A stretch of 64,000 nucleotides of DNA from Yersinia massiliensis (lineage in GTDB: Bacteria > Pseudomonadota > Gammaproteobacteria > Enterobacterales > Enterobacteriaceae): contig NZ_CP028487.1 in the NCBI RefSeq assembly GCF_003048255.1, forward strand, positions 4,278,001 to 4,342,000, given 5' to 3'. Under the pieces are notes generated by a model. It saw only the letters and a program-made list of their open reading frames with translations, had not been told where the DNA came from and did no database searches. Both the position numbers and the translations under genes were made by a program. Positions 10,738 through 22,046 of this stretch are shown piece after piece (the stretch's first letter is position 1; each line of letters opens with the position of its first letter).

Positions 10738-13416
10738 TTAAGCAATGGTACGTTTGATCTCGATAATTTCAAAGACTTCGATCACATCACCTGCACGGAC
10801 GTCATTGTAGTTCTTAACGCCGATACCACATTCCATGCCGTTACGAACTTCGTTAACGTCATCTTTGAAGCGGCGCAAGGATTCCAGCTCGCCTTCATAG
10901 ATAACCACGTTGTCACGTAGAACACGGATTGGGTTGTTACGCTTAATCACACCTTCAGTCACCATACAACCAGCGATGGCGCCGAATTTCGGTGATTTAA
11001 ACACGTCACGAACTTCAGCCAAGCCGATGATTTGCTGTTTGTACTCAGGTGCCAACATACCACTCATCGCCTGCTTAACTTCATCGATCAAGCTATAGAT
11101 GACTGAGTAGTAACGCAGATCCAGACCTTCGGTTTCAACGACACGGCGTGCAGAAGCATCAGCACGGACGTTAAAGCCAAGGATGATTGCGCCAGAAGCT
11201 GCCGCCAATGTTGCGTCAGTTTCGGTGATACCACCTACGCCTGAACCAACAATACGTACTTTCACTTCATCGGTAGACAGTTTTTCCAGTGAATCACAAA
11301 TTGCTTCACAAGAACCCTGAACGTCAGACTTGATAACAATATTCAGTTCAGAAACTTCGCCTTCGGTCATGTTAGCAAACATGTTTTCCAGCTTAGATTT
11401 CTGCTGACGAGCCAGCTTAACTTCACGGAATTTGCCCTGGCGATACAGTGCAACTTCACGGGCTTTTTTCTCGTCACGAACAACAGTGACTTCATCACCG
11501 GCAGCCGGAACACTGGACAGGCCCAAAATCTCAACTGGGATTGACGGACCAGCAGACGTGATATCACGGCCTAGCTCATCACGCATCGCACGCACACGGC
11601 CATACTCAAAGCCACACAGCACGATATCGCCTTTGTTCAACGTACCTTGTTGAACCAGCACTGTTGCTACAGGGCCACGGCCTTTATCCAAGAAGGATTC
11701 GATAACAACGCCACTTGCCATGCCAGTACGAACCGCTTTCAGTTCCAATACTTCAGCTTGCAGCAAGATTGCATTCAGCAATTCATCAATACCGATACCG
11801 GCTTTCGCAGAGACGTTGATGAACTGAGATTCACCGCCCCACTCTTCTGGTTGAATACCGTACTGAGACAGTTCGGTTTTAACACGGTCTGGATCAGCTT
11901 CTGGCTTATCGATTTTGTTCACTGCAACGACAACCGGCACATTTGCCGCTTTAGCATGCTGAATAGCTTCGATTGTCTGAGGCATTACGCCATCATCTGC
12001 TGCAACAACCAGTACCACGATGTCTGTCGCCTGAGCACCACGAGCACGCATTGATGTAAATGCGGCGTGTCCTGGGGTATCCAGGAAGGTGATCATGCCA
12101 TTTTCAGTTTCAACGTGATAAGCACCGATATGCTGTGTAATACCACCTGCTTCACCTGACGCTACTTTTGTGGAACGGATGTAGTCCAGCAGAGAGGTTT
12201 TACCGTGGTCAACGTGGCCCATGATGGTCACAACTGGTGCACGGTGTTCAGCAGCAGCTTCAGTGCCGGTATCACGGTCACTCATCAGCGCTTCTTCCAG
12301 CTCGTTTTCACGACGCAGGATAACTTTGTGGCCCATTTCTTCAGCCACTAGCTGTGCTGTTTCTTGGTCGATAACTTGGTTAATGGTTGCCATTGCGCCC
12401 AGTTTCATCATCGCTTTGATGACCTGAGAGCCTTTAACAGCCATTTTATTTGCCAATTCAGCGACAGTGACAGTCTCGCCAATTACTACATCACGGTTAA
12501 CCGCAACAACAGGCTTGTTGAAGCTCTGTTGCAATGTGCTTGGTTTACGTTTGCCTTTACGGCCAACAGCACGCGCTTCTTCGCGATCAGCTTTAGACTC
12601 AGAAAGCTTATTGCCTTTCTTCTGCTTGGTTGCTTTTCCACCACGAGTGCGGCTACGGCGATCACCTTCAACTTTGGCGTCGTTTTCATCTTCCGCGGCG
12701 CGCGCATGTTGTGAGGTGGTGACATGGTAGTCAGCAGATTCGGTTTGTTCGGTCACAGGTTCTGGCCATTTACCTTCGTTTTCGGCTGCCATTTTACGGG
12801 CTTCCTCAGCAACGCGCTTCGCGTCTTCCTCGACCTTACGGCGTGTCTCTTCTTCTACTGAGCGTTTCAGCTCGGCAGCTTCCGCTTCACGGCGTGCTTT
12901 ATCAGTCTGAGCTGGCTTGGTTTTTTCGTCGGTTTGTTGATTCGTCACTTTTTCTTTTTCCGCTGCTTGGCGTTTAGCTTTTTCAGCGGCCTCACGTTTG
13001 GCTTGTTCTTCGGCCGCACGTTTAGCTTTTTCTTCAGCGATTTTCTGCGCTGCTGCTTCCGCTTCACGTTGTGCCTGCTCTTCCGCTTCACGCTGTGCCT
13101 GCTCTTCCGCTTTCGCTTGTTCAGCTTCCGGCGTATTTACATAAGTGCGTTTCTTGCGGACCTCGATTTGCACCGATTTACTTTTTCCGCCGGTGCTCGG
13201 AATATTCAAGGTGCTACGCGTTTTGCGTTGCAGCGTGAGTTTATTAGGCGCACTACCGTGCTCACGGTTTAAATGCGCCAGTAATGTTTCTTTTTCTTGC
13301 TGGGTAACTGAGTCTACTTCAGATTTGTTGATCCCTGCATCAGCAAATTGCTGTACCAGGCGATCAACTGGTGTCTGAATCTCAGCGGCCAGTGATTTTA
13401 CGGTTACATCTGTCAT
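10738..13416 (-). CDS. infB: Translation initiation factor IF-2
   Basis: This 892-residue GTPase brings initiator tRNA to the 30S subunit. It starts with the IF2 N-terminal fold ([24 protein letters not shown]). A long charged linker follows with tandem [13 protein letters not shown] and [16 protein letters not shown] repeats (DNA about 12780-13130). Then come the G domain ([24 protein letters not shown]), the EF-Tu-like domain and the fMet-tRNA-binding C domain. Alternative internal starts that give shorter IF-2 forms in E. coli are plausible here but not resolved. It is 24 bp downstream of nusA. Confidence 0.97.
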   Translation of the reverse strand: MTDVTVKSLAAEIQTPVDRLVQQFADAGINKSEVDSVTQQEKETLLAHLNREHGSAPNKLTLQRKTRSTLNIPSTGGKSKSVQIEVRKKRTYVNTPEAEQAKAEEQAQREAEEQAQREAEAAAQKIAEEKAKRAAEEQAKREAAEKAKRQAAEKEKVTNQQTDEKTKPAQTDKARREAEAAELKRSVEEETRRKVEEDAKRVAEEARKMAAENEGKWPEPVTEQTESADYHVTTSQHARAAEDENDAKVEGDRRSRTRGGKATKQKKGNKLSESKADREEARAVGRKGKRKPSTLQQSFNKPVVAVNRDVVIGETVTVAELANKMAVKGSQVIKAMMKLGAMATINQVIDQETAQLVAEEMGHKVILRRENELEEALMSDRDTGTEAAAEHRAPVVTIMGHVDHGKTSLLDYIRSTKVASGEAGGITQHIGAYHVETENGMITFLDTPGHAAFTSMRARGAQATDIVVLVVAADDGVMPQTIEAIQHAKAANVPVVVAVNKIDKPEADPDRVKTELSQYGIQPEEWGGESQFINVSAKAGIGIDELLNAILLQAEVLELKAVRTGMASGVVIESFLDKGRGPVATVLVQQGTLNKGDIVLCGFEYGRVRAMRDELGRDITSAGPSIPVEILGLSSVPAAGDEVTVVRDEKKAREVALYRQGKFREVKLARQQKSKLENMFANMTEGEVSELNIVIKSDVQGSCEAICDSLEKLSTDEVKVRIVGSGVGGITETDATLAAASGAIILGFNVRADASARRVVETEGLDLRYYSVIYSLIDEVKQAMSGMLAPEYKQQIIGLAEVRDVFKSPKFGAIAGCMVTEGVIKRNNPIRVLRDNVVIYEGELESLRRFKDDVNEVRNGMECGIGVKNYNDVRAGDVIEVFEIIEIKRTIA

Positions 13417-13440
13417 GCTGTTCCTTCCTGCTACAGTTTA

Positions 13441-14928
13441 TTACGCGTTATCGCCAAACCAACAGATATTACGTGCGGCCATAATCAGCTCACCGGCTTG
13501 CTCATCGCTAAGCCCTTCAATATCTGCCAGATCATCGATACCCTGCTCGGCAAGATCTTCCAGCGTACACACACCGCGCGCAGCTAATTTGAATGCCATG
13601 CTACGTTCCAGACCCGCTAAATTCAGCAGATCGTCAGCGGGTTTTTGGTCGCCAAGACTTTCTTCTTGTGCCAGGGCCAGCGTGGTCAATGCAGCTTTGG
13701 CGCGATCACGCAGCGCTTCAACCGTATCTTCGTCGAGACCATCGATTTCCAGAAGTTCTTTCATTGGCACATAAGCCAATTCTTCCAGAGAAGAGAAACC
13801 TTCCTCTACCAATACAGTGGCAAAGTCCTCATCGATATCAAGATATTTGGTGAAGGTATCAATAGCGGCATGAGCTTCGGCCTGATGCTTCGCCTGAAGA
13901 TCGTCCGCCGTCATTACGTTCAGTTCCCAGCCACTTAGTTGCGCTGCTAAACGTACGTTCTGACCATTACGGCCAATTGCCTGTGCCAAGTTACTGGCTT
14001 CAACGGCAACATCCATCGTGTGTTTGTCTTCATCAACGACAATAGACGCAACATCAGCTGGCGCCATAGCGTTAATAACAAACTGGGCAGGATTATCATC
14101 CCACAATATAATATCAATGCGCTCGCCACCCAGTTCGCTGGATACAGCCTGAACACGGGCACCACGCATCCCAACACAAGCACCGACCGGGTCGATACGT
14201 TTGTCGTTGGTTTTAACCGCAATCTTAGCACGAGAACCCGGATCACGGGCAGCCGCCTTAATTTCGATTAATTCTTCGCCAATTTCTGGCACTTCAATAC
14301 GGAACAATTCAACCAACATCTCAGGGCGTGAACGGCTGACGAACAGCTGAGCACCACGCGCTTCTGGACGCACATCATACAGAACACCACGAATACGGTC
14401 GCCTGGACGGAAGTTTTCACGTGGCAACATGTCTTCACGGCCAATGACAGCTTCAGCGTTGTTGCCAAGATCCAGCGCAATACTGTCACGGTTAACCTTT
14501 TTCACGATACCCGTGACAATCTCGCCCAGGTATTGACGGAATTGCTCAACAACCATAGCGCGTTCAGCTTCACGTACTTTTTGTACGATGACTTGCTTGG
14601 CCGTTTGCGTCGTAATACGGTCAAAAGTGACAGATTCAATCTGATCTTCAACATAATCGCCCAAATCGAGGGCAGGATCTTCGTACTGAGCTGCTTCTAA
14701 CGTAATTTCGCGTGTTGGCATTGTGACTTCGTTAACGATAGCCCAACGACGGAAAGTGTCGAAGTCACCCGTTTTACGGTCAATGCTGACGCGAACTTCA
14801 ATTTCTTGTTCGTATTTTTTCTTGGTCGCTGTCGCTAGAGCGGTTTCCAACGCTTCAAAAATCTTCTCGCGCGGAAGGGATTTCTCATTGGAAACTGCTT
14901 CTACAACAGCCAGAATCTCTTTGTTCAT
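13441..14928 (-). CDS. nusA: Transcription termination/antitermination factor NusA
   Basis: This 495-residue factor binds RNA polymerase and controls pausing, termination and antitermination. In order it shows the N-terminal RNAP-binding domain, an S1 domain ([14 protein letters not shown]), KH domains ([15 protein letters not shown] and [20 protein letters not shown]) and two acidic C-terminal repeats found in gamma-proteobacteria. The start is [16 protein letters not shown] at 14928, the family N-terminus, with AGGATG just upstream; an upstream codon would add MDEATR. Confidence 0.97.
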   Translation of the reverse strand: MNKEILAVVEAVSNEKSLPREKIFEALETALATATKKKYEQEIEVRVSIDRKTGDFDTFRRWAIVNEVTMPTREITLEAAQYEDPALDLGDYVEDQIESVTFDRITTQTAKQVIVQKVREAERAMVVEQFRQYLGEIVTGIVKKVNRDSIALDLGNNAEAVIGREDMLPRENFRPGDRIRGVLYDVRPEARGAQLFVSRSRPEMLVELFRIEVPEIGEELIEIKAAARDPGSRAKIAVKTNDKRIDPVGACVGMRGARVQAVSSELGGERIDIILWDDNPAQFVINAMAPADVASIVVDEDKHTMDVAVEASNLAQAIGRNGQNVRLAAQLSGWELNVMTADDLQAKHQAEAHAAIDTFTKYLDIDEDFATVLVEEGFSSLEELAYVPMKELLEIDGLDEDTVEALRDRAKAALTTLALAQEESLGDQKPADDLLNLAGLERSMAFKLAARGVCTLEDLAEQGIDDLADIEGLSDEQAGELIMAARNICWFGDNA

Positions 14929-14949
14929 CCTAGTTGCCTCATCCAAACT

Positions 14950-15402
14950 TTAAAAGTGGGGTACCAGGTTCGCTTTCTGGATGTTGCTCAGCGCGAACAC
15001 TTCATCTTTTCCATCCACAGTAACCGTGATCATTTCACCATCAACGGCTTTGATAATGCCCTGCCATTTACGGCGGTTCTGCATCGCCATACGCAAAACC
15101 AGAGTGACTTCTTCACCGAGGTAACGAGTATAGTGTTCAGCGGTGAACATTGGGCGATCAAGGCCAGGAGAGGAAACTTCTAAGTTGTAAGCTACTGTAA
15201 TGGGATCTTCTACGTCCAATACAGCACTGACCTGGTGGCTGACATCAGCACAAGCATCAACAGTGATTCCGTCGTCACTATCAATATAGATTCGTAGCGT
15301 CGATTGGCGCCCCCGGATGAATTCGATGCCGACTAATTCGTAGCCTAAGGCTTCTACCGGTGCTGAAATTATCTCTGTTAACTTTTGTTCTAATGTGGAC
15401 AA
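14950..15402 (-). CDS. rimP: Ribosome maturation factor RimP
   Basis: This 150-residue protein is needed for 30S maturation and matches E. coli RimP (YhbC) throughout, including [13 protein letters not shown] and the C-terminal SH3-like end ANLVPHF. I choose the TTG at 15402 (reading STLEQKL next). It matches the family N-terminus and is preceded by a strong GGGGGTG ribosome site. Another in-frame TTG, four codons earlier, would add GVGL and place the ribosome site inside the gene. It heads the rimP-nusA-infB operon. Confidence 0.93.
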   Translation of the reverse strand: MSTLEQKLTEIISAPVEALGYELVGIEFIRGRQSTLRIYIDSDDGITVDACADVSHQVSAVLDVEDPITVAYNLEVSSPGLDRPMFTAEHYTRYLGEEVTLVLRMAMQNRRKWQGIIKAVDGEMITVTVDGKDEVFALSNIQKANLVPHF

Positions 15403-15420
15403 GCCCACCCCCAAGACATA

Positions 15421-15440
15421 AAAAAAGGGCCTAATAGCCC
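15421..15440 (-). terminator. Weak hairpin with T run just before rimP
   Basis: On the minus strand GGGC / GCCC with a six-base loop is followed by seven T, 18 bases before the rimP start. The 4-bp stem is weak. It is the second terminator-like element between the initiator tRNA and rimP. Confidence 0.45.
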
Positions 15441-15462
15441 AGTGATTCTGCTGTCAAATAAC

Positions 15463-15487
15463 AAAAAACCCCGAAATTCGGGGCTTT
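15463..15487 (-). terminator. Terminator/attenuator between tRNA-fMet and rimP
   Basis: The minus strand reads AAAGCCCCGAA, then TTCGGGG and six T: a strong GC stem with a T run. It lies between the initiator tRNA and rimP. In E. coli, terminators in the same position split tRNA-fMet from the nusA operon and allow partial read-through. Confidence 0.88.
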
Positions 15488-15617
15488 AAGCAACTGGACC
15501 CTGTTTGCCGCAAAGCGGCTTCGGTACAACTTTCTGACAAGTATTTTTTTCAAATTGAAATCGAAAGTATTTGAGGTCTACCGAATACAACATTTGAAAA
15601 AAAACACTTTAGGAAAG

Positions 15618-15694
<77 letters not shown>

Positions 15695-15754
15695 TCCGAA
15701 AACGTGGCAAATATTACGTTGGTCATGACAAAAAAGCAAGTTATCTGACTTATT

Positions 15755-15841
15755 TGGTACCGAGGACGGGACTTGAACCCGTAAGCCCAATCGGGCACTA
15801 CCACCTCAAGGTAGCGTGTCTACCAATTCCACCACCCCGGC
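15755..15841 (-). tRNA. leuU: tRNA-Leu (GAG)
   Basis: This 87-nt class II tRNA has a long variable arm, anticodon GAG in CTTGAGG, T-loop GGTTCAAGTCC and an encoded CCA. It matches E. coli leuU apart from a few substitutions, one of which gives a G-T wobble in the acceptor stem. It lies 60 bp upstream of tRNA-fMet and downstream of secG. In E. coli, argG and another gene come between leuU and metY. Confidence 0.97.
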
Positions 15842-15932
15842 ACTGATTCAAATGATTGTTTTTACTGTTTAAGGCATCACAACCATTTTAAAACTTTCTT
15901 TTTGTCTTTTACTGCTAACTACTTTTAAAACT

Positions 15933-16268
15933 TTATTTCGGGATATCGCTGCTCGGCGTAGTTGGTGCTACCGGCGTTGTAGTCTGCTCAGTTTTTGCTG
16001 GCTGACCCAGGTTTTCCCACTCGCTGCCTTGATGGCCCTGGTTGGTGCTCATATTGCCCAAAATCAAGCTGATGACGAAGAACAACGCCGCCAATACAGC
16101 CGTCATGCGAGTCATAAAGTTACCGGAACCATTCGAACCGAACAGAGTTGCAGATGCACCTGCTCCGAATGAGGCTCCCATATCCGCGCCTTTACCTTGC
16201 TGCAACATGATCAGAGCTACCAGCCCAATCGAAATCAGCAAGAATAATACCAGAAGAGCTTCGTACAT
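15933..16268 (-). CDS. secG: Preprotein translocase subunit SecG
   Basis: This 111-residue inner-membrane protein has two transmembrane segments (MYEALLVLFLLISIGLVALI and MTAVLAALFFVISLILGN). They are joined by the conserved QQGKGADMGASFGAGAS loop. It assists SecYE in protein export. The start is MYEALLV at 16268; an in-frame extension would put an unlikely 18-residue soluble stretch before the first helix. leuU follows at 91 bp. Confidence 0.97.
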   Translation of the reverse strand: MYEALLVLFLLISIGLVALIMLQQGKGADMGASFGAGASATLFGSNGSGNFMTRMTAVLAALFFVISLILGNMSTNQGHQGSEWENLGQPAKTEQTTTPVAPTTPSSDIPK

Positions 16269-16336
16269 AAGTTGTACCTGTATCCTTGCGGGTTCACCGC
16301 ATGCTAAATGCTTCTCACCCATCAGCGGGGGACTTA

Positions 16337-16360
16337 TTCACCCACTTAAGCGGGTGTGAA
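16337..16360. other. Hairpin in the glmM-secG gap
   Basis: The inverted repeat TTCACCCACTTAAG / CTTAAGCGGGTGTGAA has no T run. It may act as an mRNA stabiliser or processing site between glmM and secG. Confidence 0.45.
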
Positions 16361-16491
16361 TACTAACCAAAGCGTCTAATACACGCAAGGGCAATTTCAT
16401 TACACCGTTCTATTTGCAGAAAAAATCGTCAATCTTTCTATCTTGATGTCATTTATCGAGGGGAAGCCATCCTTCCCCCCTAGAAAATTGG

Positions 16492-17832
16492 CTAGCCTGC
16501 TGCTTTCACCGCATCTGCAATTCGGTTCGCCATTTCTACAATAAGTGACTCTTCAGCATCACCCTCAACCATCACTCGAATAAGCGGCTCAGTACCTGAT
16601 TTACGCAAAAGAACCCGACCTCGATCACCCAGTTCTTTTTCAACTTGGCGGGTTACCTCTTCAACGCTGTCTGATTTTAGTGGGTTGTGGTCACCAGAGA
16701 AGCGAACATTCACTAAAATTTGCGGCAATAGCTTCATGCCACTGCACAAATCATGCAAGCTCATGTGATTTCTTACCATCGCAGTTAGCACCTGCAAACC
16801 AGCCACAATACCGTCACCGGTCGTGGTTTTATCCAGCAGAATCACATGCCCTGAGTTTTCAGCCCCAATGCGCCAGCCTTTTTCCTGCATTGCTTCCAAT
16901 ACATAACGGTCGCCCACTTTGGCTCGAACAAAAGGAATACCCAACTCTTTCAATGCCAGTTGCAAGCCCATATTGCTCATCAGGGTACCAACAGCCCCGC
17001 CTTTGAGTTGGCCTTGACGTAGCCCTTCACGCGCGATGATATAAAGGATTTGGTCACCATCGACTTTGTTACCCAAGTGATCGACCATCATTAACCGGTC
17101 ACCGTCACCGTCAAATGCCAGACCAACATCTGCACCTTCAGCAAGCACTCGTTCTTGTAACAAGCGAACATCTGTAGCGCCACATTCTTCATTGATGTTC
17201 ATACCATCGGGTTCACAGCCGATGGTAATCACCGTTGCGCCAAGTTCACGTAATACACTTGGTGCAATATGGTAAGTTGCGCCGTTCGCACAATCGACCA
17301 CTATTTTCAGTTCATTCAAGCTAAGTTCGCTTGGGAAAGTCCCCTTACAAAACTCAATATAGCGACCCGCAGCATCGACGATGCGGTTTGCTTTACCCAG
17401 TTCAGCAGACTCTACGCAGGTCAGTGGTTTCTCCATTTCTGCTTCAATGGCTTCCTCAACATCATCAGGCAGCTTAGTGCCATCGATTGAAAAGAACTTG
17501 ATGCCATTGTCATAGAAAGGATTATGGGATGCGGAAATGACGATCCCGGCCTCTGCACGGAAGGTACGCGTCAGATAGGCAACGGCTGGCGTCGGCATTG
17601 GGCCGGTAAAAGATGCAGAAAGCCCTGCAGCAGCCAAGCCAGCTTCAAGTGCAGACTCCAACATATAGCCTGAAATACGGGTATCTTTACCGATAATAAT
17701 CTTACGAGAACCATGTCGAGCCAGAACCTTACCAGCGGCCCAACCTAGCTTTAATACAAAATCAGGCGTAATCGGGCTCTCACCCACTTTGCCGCGAATG
17801 CCATCTGTACCAAAGTATTTACGGTCGCTCAT
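16492..17832 (-). CDS. glmM: Phosphoglucosamine mutase
   Basis: This 446-residue enzyme turns glucosamine-6-phosphate into glucosamine-1-phosphate on the way to UDP-GlcNAc. It starts [13 protein letters not shown]. It carries the active-site phosphoserine loop [12 protein letters not shown], the metal loop DGDGDR and the sugar-binding ENSGH. It is 9 bp downstream of folP, as in E. coli. Confidence 0.98.
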   Translation of the reverse strand: MSDRKYFGTDGIRGKVGESPITPDFVLKLGWAAGKVLARHGSRKIIIGKDTRISGYMLESALEAGLAAAGLSASFTGPMPTPAVAYLTRTFRAEAGIVISASHNPFYDNGIKFFSIDGTKLPDDVEEAIEAEMEKPLTCVESAELGKANRIVDAAGRYIEFCKGTFPSELSLNELKIVVDCANGATYHIAPSVLRELGATVITIGCEPDGMNINEECGATDVRLLQERVLAEGADVGLAFDGDGDRLMMVDHLGNKVDGDQILYIIAREGLRQGQLKGGAVGTLMSNMGLQLALKELGIPFVRAKVGDRYVLEAMQEKGWRIGAENSGHVILLDKTTTGDGIVAGLQVLTAMVRNHMSLHDLCSGMKLLPQILVNVRFSGDHNPLKSDSVEEVTRQVEKELGDRGRVLLRKSGTEPLIRVMVEGDAEESLIVEMANRIADAVKAAG

Positions 17833-17841
17833 AATTTATCT

Positions 17842-18675
17842 CTATTCCTTCGCTGAAAGTGTTGCCTCGACGATTCGCATCGCCTCGACGGTTTCTTTGA
17901 CATCATGCACTCTGATAATCTGCGCGCCTTGCATGGCGGCAATGACGGCGCAGGCGACGCTCCCGATGACACGCTGTTGCGGCGGAACATTTAATAGCTG
18001 TCCCACCATTGATTTCCGTGACATCCCCACCAACAGTGGCAACTCAAAATAATGAAGTTCGGCCAAACGAGCCAAGAGCTGGTAATTATGCGCCAGATTT
18101 TTACCGAAACCGAAGCCCGGGTCGAGTAACAATTTGTTTTTTGCGATACCAGCCGCAACACAACGTTCGATGTGATGCTCAAAGAACTGATTAACATCGG
18201 CCAGTAAGTCATCGTAATGCGGCGATTGCTGCATGCTTTGTGGTTGCCCTTGCATATGCATAAGGCACACCGGTAACCCAGTCTTTGCCGCAGCATCAAG
18301 TGCGCCAGGCTCTTGTAATGAGCGAATATCATTGATCAAATGAGCGCCGGCGCGAGCAGACTCCGCTATGACGCTAGCTTTAGAAGTATCAACAGAAAGC
18401 CAAATATCAAAGCGGCTTGCCAATGCTTCAACAACAGGGACAACTCGGTCAAGTTCTTCTTGCTCACTGACTTCCGCCGCACCGGGGCGAGTAGACTCAC
18501 CGCCAATATCAATCAGCGTAGCACCTGCTGATAACATCAGTTGCGCATGTTGCAATGCTTTGTCGAGATTATTGTGGTGTCCGCCATCGGAAAACGAGTC
18601 CGGTGTGACATTCAAGATACCCATAACTTGTGGGTGAGAGAGATCCAAAACTCGATCTCTGGCAGTTAAACGCAT
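17842..18675 (-). CDS. folP: Dihydropteroate synthase
   Basis: This 277-residue TIM-barrel enzyme of folate synthesis is the sulfonamide target. It carries the pterin-site motifs GILNVTPDSFSDGG and DIGGESTRPGA, DPGFGFGKN and the C-terminal RVHDV. I choose the ATG at 18675 (MRLTARDRVLDLSHP), with AAGGCG upstream. The longer frame from 18699 would add eight unconserved residues and bury that site. Confidence 0.96.
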   Translation of the reverse strand: MRLTARDRVLDLSHPQVMGILNVTPDSFSDGGHHNNLDKALQHAQLMLSAGATLIDIGGESTRPGAAEVSEQEELDRVVPVVEALASRFDIWLSVDTSKASVIAESARAGAHLINDIRSLQEPGALDAAAKTGLPVCLMHMQGQPQSMQQSPHYDDLLADVNQFFEHHIERCVAAGIAKNKLLLDPGFGFGKNLAHNYQLLARLAELHYFELPLLVGMSRKSMVGQLLNVPPQQRVIGSVACAVIAAMQGAQIIRVHDVKETVEAMRIVEATLSAKE

Positions 18676-18704
18676 GCAATCACGCCTTAAAAGTGGCAAT
18701 TCAC

Positions 18705-18739
18705 TTTGATGCTATATCGATATTTTGATGCTATATCGA
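18705..18739. repeat. Two 16-bp direct repeats upstream of folP
   Basis: TTTGATGCTATATCGA occurs at 18705-18720 and again, identical, at 18724-18739, a 19-bp pitch. They lie 30 bp upstream of the folP start in the gap after ftsH. The repeat could be a local duplication or a paired binding site. Confidence 0.8.
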
Positions 18740-18770
18740 AAGGAAAGAAGTCGCTCGGATTGTCAGGAAA

Positions 18771-18797
18771 AGAAAAACCCCGAGCAAGCCCAGGGTT
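18771..18797 (-). terminator. ftsH terminator
   Basis: On the minus strand AACCCTGGGC pairs with GCTCGGGGTT, with two G-T pairs, and runs into TTTCTTTT. It follows the ftsH stop by about 40 bp and precedes the folP promoter region. Confidence 0.75.
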
Positions 18798-18835
18798 TAT
18801 ATTAATCACAATGCTTTTAGATGCCAACTGTTGAC

Positions 18836-20791
18836 TTACTTATCGCTCAACTGCTCTGGCATGCTATTGGTGTTGCCCGACGTCGTATTACCCGATGTTG
18901 GCGTATGCGGTTCATCAGTCGCAGTCGGAGCTTTCGGCGTATTGTCACTATCAGATGATTTAGTTTTAGTCGCATTATCCCAACCGGCTGGTGGGCGAAC
19001 ATCTTTGCGATTCATCAAGTCATCAATCTGTGGTGCATCAATCGTTTCATACTTCATCAACGCATCTTTCATGGAATGCAGAACATCCATATTTTCTAAC
19101 AGCAGCTTACGTGCACGCTGATAGTTACGTTCGATGAGTAACTTAACTTCTTGATCGATAATACGTGCTGTTTCATCGGACATATGCTTGGCTTTAGCAA
19201 CTGAACGACCAAGGAATACCTCGCCCTCTTCTTCAGCATACAGTAACGGCCCTAATTTCTCAGAGAAGCCCCACTGCGTCACCATGTTACGCGCGATTGA
19301 CGTAGCAACTTTGATATCATTCGATGCACCGGTAGAGACTTTTTCCGGACCATAAATGATTTCTTCAGCAAGACGGCCACCGTATAAGGTAGAAATCTGG
19401 CTTTCTAGTTTCTGACGACTCGCACTAATAGCATCGCCTTCTGGTAAGAAGAACGTCACACCCAATGCACGGCCACGAGGAATGATAGTCACTTTGTGGA
19501 CTGGGTCATGTTCAGGTACAAGACGACCAATGATCGCGTGCCCTGCTTCATGATATGCCGTCGATTCTTTTTGAGCTTCAGTCATTACCATGGAGCGACG
19601 TTCCGCACCCATCATAATTTTGTCTTTCGCTTTCTCAAACTCAACCATCGAAACAACACGCTTATTACCACGAGCGGCAAACAGTGCAGCTTCATTGACC
19701 AAGTTCGCCAAGTCAGCACCAGAGAAGCCTGGTGTACCACGAGCGATAACAGATGCATCAATATCGATATCTAGTGGCACACGACGCATATGAACTTTCA
19801 GAATCTGTTCACGGCCACGAACATCCGGTAAACCAACGACAACCTGACGGTCGAAACGACCTGGACGCAACAATGCAGGGTCAAGAACGTCTGGACGGTT
19901 TGTTGCCGCGATGACGATGATGCCTTCGTTACCTTCAAAGCCATCCATCTCAACCAGCATTTGGTTTAGAGTCTGTTCACGTTCATCATGACCACCACCA
20001 AGACCTGCGCCACGCTGACGGCCGACCGCATCGATTTCATCGATAAAGATGATACAAGGTGCGGCTTTTTTAGCCTGTTCAAACATGTCACGGACACGAG
20101 ATGCGCCCACACCAACGAACATTTCAACGAAGTCAGAACCGGAAATAGTGAAGAATGGCACTTTAGCTTCACCTGCAATGGCTTTCGCCAGCAAGGTTTT
20201 ACCTGTCCCTGGAGGACCGACCATCAACACGCCCTTCGGAATCTTACCGCCCAACTTCTGGAAACGGCTTGGCTCACGCAGGTATTCGACCAATTCACTG
20301 ACTTCTTCTTTTGCTTCGTCACAACCCGCAACATCGGCAAAAGAGGTTTTTATCTGATCTTCTGTCAGCATTCGGGCTTTGCTCTTACCAAAGGACATTG
20401 CCCCTTTGCCGCCGCCGCCCTGCATTTGACGCATAAAGAAGATCCAGACCCCAATCAACAACAGCATTGGGAACCAAGATATAAAGATAGAGGCCAGCAA
20501 GCTCGGCTCTTCTGGTGGCTCACCAACAACTTTCACATTTTTAGTCAATAAGGTATCTAACAGCTTTGGATCGTTGACCGGAATAAAAGTCGTGTATTTG
20601 CTGTTATCTTTTTTACTGACGTTAATTTCGCGTCCATTGATACGTGCTTCACGAACCTGCTCTTGGGTTACGTCGGACATGAAAGTAGAGTAATCCACTT
20701 TACGGCCATTCGATTCGCTGGGTCCAAAGCTCTGGAATACAGACATCAGTACGACTGCAATAACTAACCAGAGAATTAGGTTTTTCGCCAT
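18836..20791 (-). CDS. ftsH: ATP-dependent zinc metalloprotease FtsH
   Basis: This 651-residue membrane-anchored AAA protease degrades LpxC, sigma-32 and unassembled membrane proteins. Two transmembrane segments are seen ([14 protein letters not shown] and [17 protein letters not shown]) around a periplasmic domain. Walker A (GPPGTGKT), Walker B ([11 protein letters not shown]), the SRH ([18 protein letters not shown]) and the zinc site HEAGH follow. The C-terminus is Thr/Ser/Asn-rich. The start is MAKNLILW at 20791; a TTG at 20800 (reading MSDMAKN) has GAGG about eight bases upstream and could also be used. rlmE precedes it on the same strand. Confidence 0.97.
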   Translation of the reverse strand: MAKNLILWLVIAVVLMSVFQSFGPSESNGRKVDYSTFMSDVTQEQVREARINGREINVSKKDNSKYTTFIPVNDPKLLDTLLTKNVKVVGEPPEEPSLLASIFISWFPMLLLIGVWIFFMRQMQGGGGKGAMSFGKSKARMLTEDQIKTSFADVAGCDEAKEEVSELVEYLREPSRFQKLGGKIPKGVLMVGPPGTGKTLLAKAIAGEAKVPFFTISGSDFVEMFVGVGASRVRDMFEQAKKAAPCIIFIDEIDAVGRQRGAGLGGGHDEREQTLNQMLVEMDGFEGNEGIIVIAATNRPDVLDPALLRPGRFDRQVVVGLPDVRGREQILKVHMRRVPLDIDIDASVIARGTPGFSGADLANLVNEAALFAARGNKRVVSMVEFEKAKDKIMMGAERRSMVMTEAQKESTAYHEAGHAIIGRLVPEHDPVHKVTIIPRGRALGVTFFLPEGDAISASRQKLESQISTLYGGRLAEEIIYGPEKVSTGASNDIKVATSIARNMVTQWGFSEKLGPLLYAEEEGEVFLGRSVAKAKHMSDETARIIDQEVKLLIERNYQRARKLLLENMDVLHSMKDALMKYETIDAPQIDDLMNRKDVRPPAGWDNATKTKSSDSDNTPKAPTATDEPHTPTSGNTTSGNTNSMPEQLSDK

Positions 20792-20847
20792 GTCACTCAA
20801 GGGATTAACCTCATATTACAACTGTGTTAACAAACAGCGTTAGGGTA

Positions 20848-21477
20848 CTACAGTTTCCGCCCTGTCGCTACAATGTACACTTCACGCGATCGCGCACGAG
20901 AAGCGTCTGGCTTACGAATCTTAACTTTCGTAAACAGGGAGCGAATTTCCCGTAGGTATTCATCAAAGCCATCTCCCTGGAACACCTTCACCAAGAAACT
21001 TCCGCCTGGTGCAAGTACATCTCGACACATATCTAAAGCTAATTCAACCAGATACATTGATTTAGGTATATCGACTGCCGGAGTACCACTCATATTCGGG
21101 GCCATGTCAGACATGACCACCTGAACTTTTTTATCCCCAACTCGCTCAAGTAAAGCTTTCAAGACCAGTTCATCACGAAAGTCGCCCTGAAGGAAATCGA
21201 CACCAACGATAGGATCCATTGGTAGAAGATCACATGCGATTATCCGCCCTTTCCCGCCGATTTGGGTTACAACATATTGAGACCAACCACCGGGTGCTGC
21301 ACCTAAATCGACGACAGTCATACCGGGCTTAAAAAGTTTATCGCTTTGTTGTATTTCATCAAGTTTAAACCAGGCGCGCGAGCGTAGCCCCTTTTTCTGC
21401 GCCTGAATGACATATTTATCGCTAAAGTGTTCTTGTAGCCAGCGACTTGAGCTAGCCGAACGCTTTTTATTAGACAT
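20848..21477 (-). CDS. rlmE: 23S rRNA 2'-O-methyltransferase RlmE (FtsJ)
   Basis: This 209-residue SAM-dependent enzyme methylates U2552 in the 23S A-loop, a heat-shock-linked step. The SAM motif [14 protein letters not shown] and the catalytic Lys/Asp/Lys/Glu positions are in place ([32 protein letters not shown]). The start is [13 protein letters not shown] at 21477; the longer frame adds MEKE. It forms the rlmE-ftsH unit and is divergent from yhbY. Confidence 0.97.
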   Translation of the reverse strand: MSNKKRSASSSRWLQEHFSDKYVIQAQKKGLRSRAWFKLDEIQQSDKLFKPGMTVVDLGAAPGGWSQYVVTQIGGKGRIIACDLLPMDPIVGVDFLQGDFRDELVLKALLERVGDKKVQVVMSDMAPNMSGTPAVDIPKSMYLVELALDMCRDVLAPGGSFLVKVFQGDGFDEYLREIRSLFTKVKIRKPDASRARSREVYIVATGRKL

Positions 21478-21624
21478 CTCTTTTTCCAACTATCTTAATT
21501 AAGAGCCCGCGCATCTGTTGCTTAGCTCGCGTAAACTCCCCCATCGATGTAGACCGATTTGGTGATACACATGAGATGGCGGTAGAATGAACCGTTTTCA
21601 ATCCCAACTTAAGCAAAAAAGACG

Positions 21625-21918
21625 ATGAATCTGAATAACAAACAAAAACAGCACCTAAAAAGTTTGGCCCATCCATTAAAACCAGTAGTCATGCTGGGTA
21701 ATAACGGATTAACCGAAGGGGTGCTGGCTGAAATCGAACAAACTCTGGAACATCATGAGCTTATCAAGGTAAAGATCACTGCTGAAGAGCGTGAAACCAA
21801 AGCCCTAATTGCTGATGCCATCGTGCGCGAAACCGGTGCCGTTAACGTCCAAATCATCGGTAATATTTTAGTGCTTTATCGTCCAGCGAAAGAGCGCAAA
21901 ATAATTTTACCGCGTTAA
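21625..21918 (+). CDS. yhbY: Ribosome assembly RNA-binding protein YhbY
   Basis: This 97-residue single CRM (KH-like) domain protein associates with pre-50S particles. It carries the GxxG-type loop (VVMLGNNGLTEGV) and ends in the usual basic tail (YRPAKERKIILPR). It is divergent from rlmE, as in E. coli. Confidence 0.97.
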   Translation: MNLNNKQKQHLKSLAHPLKPVVMLGNNGLTEGVLAEIEQTLEHHELIKVKITAEERETKALIADAIVRETGAVNVQIIGNILVLYRPAKERKIILPR

Positions 21919-21962
21919 TGACGCTAGTTTTAGAGAAAAGGTGCCATGCACTTTGTTCTGAT

Positions 21963-21984
21963 AAAAGGCCGCACGCGGCCTTTT
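21963..21984. terminator. Bidirectional terminator between yhbY and greA
   Basis: AAAAGGCCGC and GCGGCCTTTT form a perfect stem with a minimal loop, with T/A runs on both sides. It serves the converging yhbY and greA transcripts. Confidence 0.88.
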
Positions 21985-22046
21985 ACTTTTCTTTACAACT
22001 TCATTTTTGAGAAATTATACGTAATAACGGCTTGAATGAACAAATT

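Noticed and set aside
12780..13130. Tandem repeats of about 24-30 bp
   Set aside because: They are in frame and encode the Glu/Ala/Lys-rich linker of IF-2.
15421..15487. Riboswitch before rimP
   Set aside because: The hairpins are simple terminator stems; no ligand-binding fold is apparent.
19988..20551. 187-codon plus-strand frame opposite ftsH
   Set aside because: It is antisense to the AAA domain of FtsH, with no recognisable domain.
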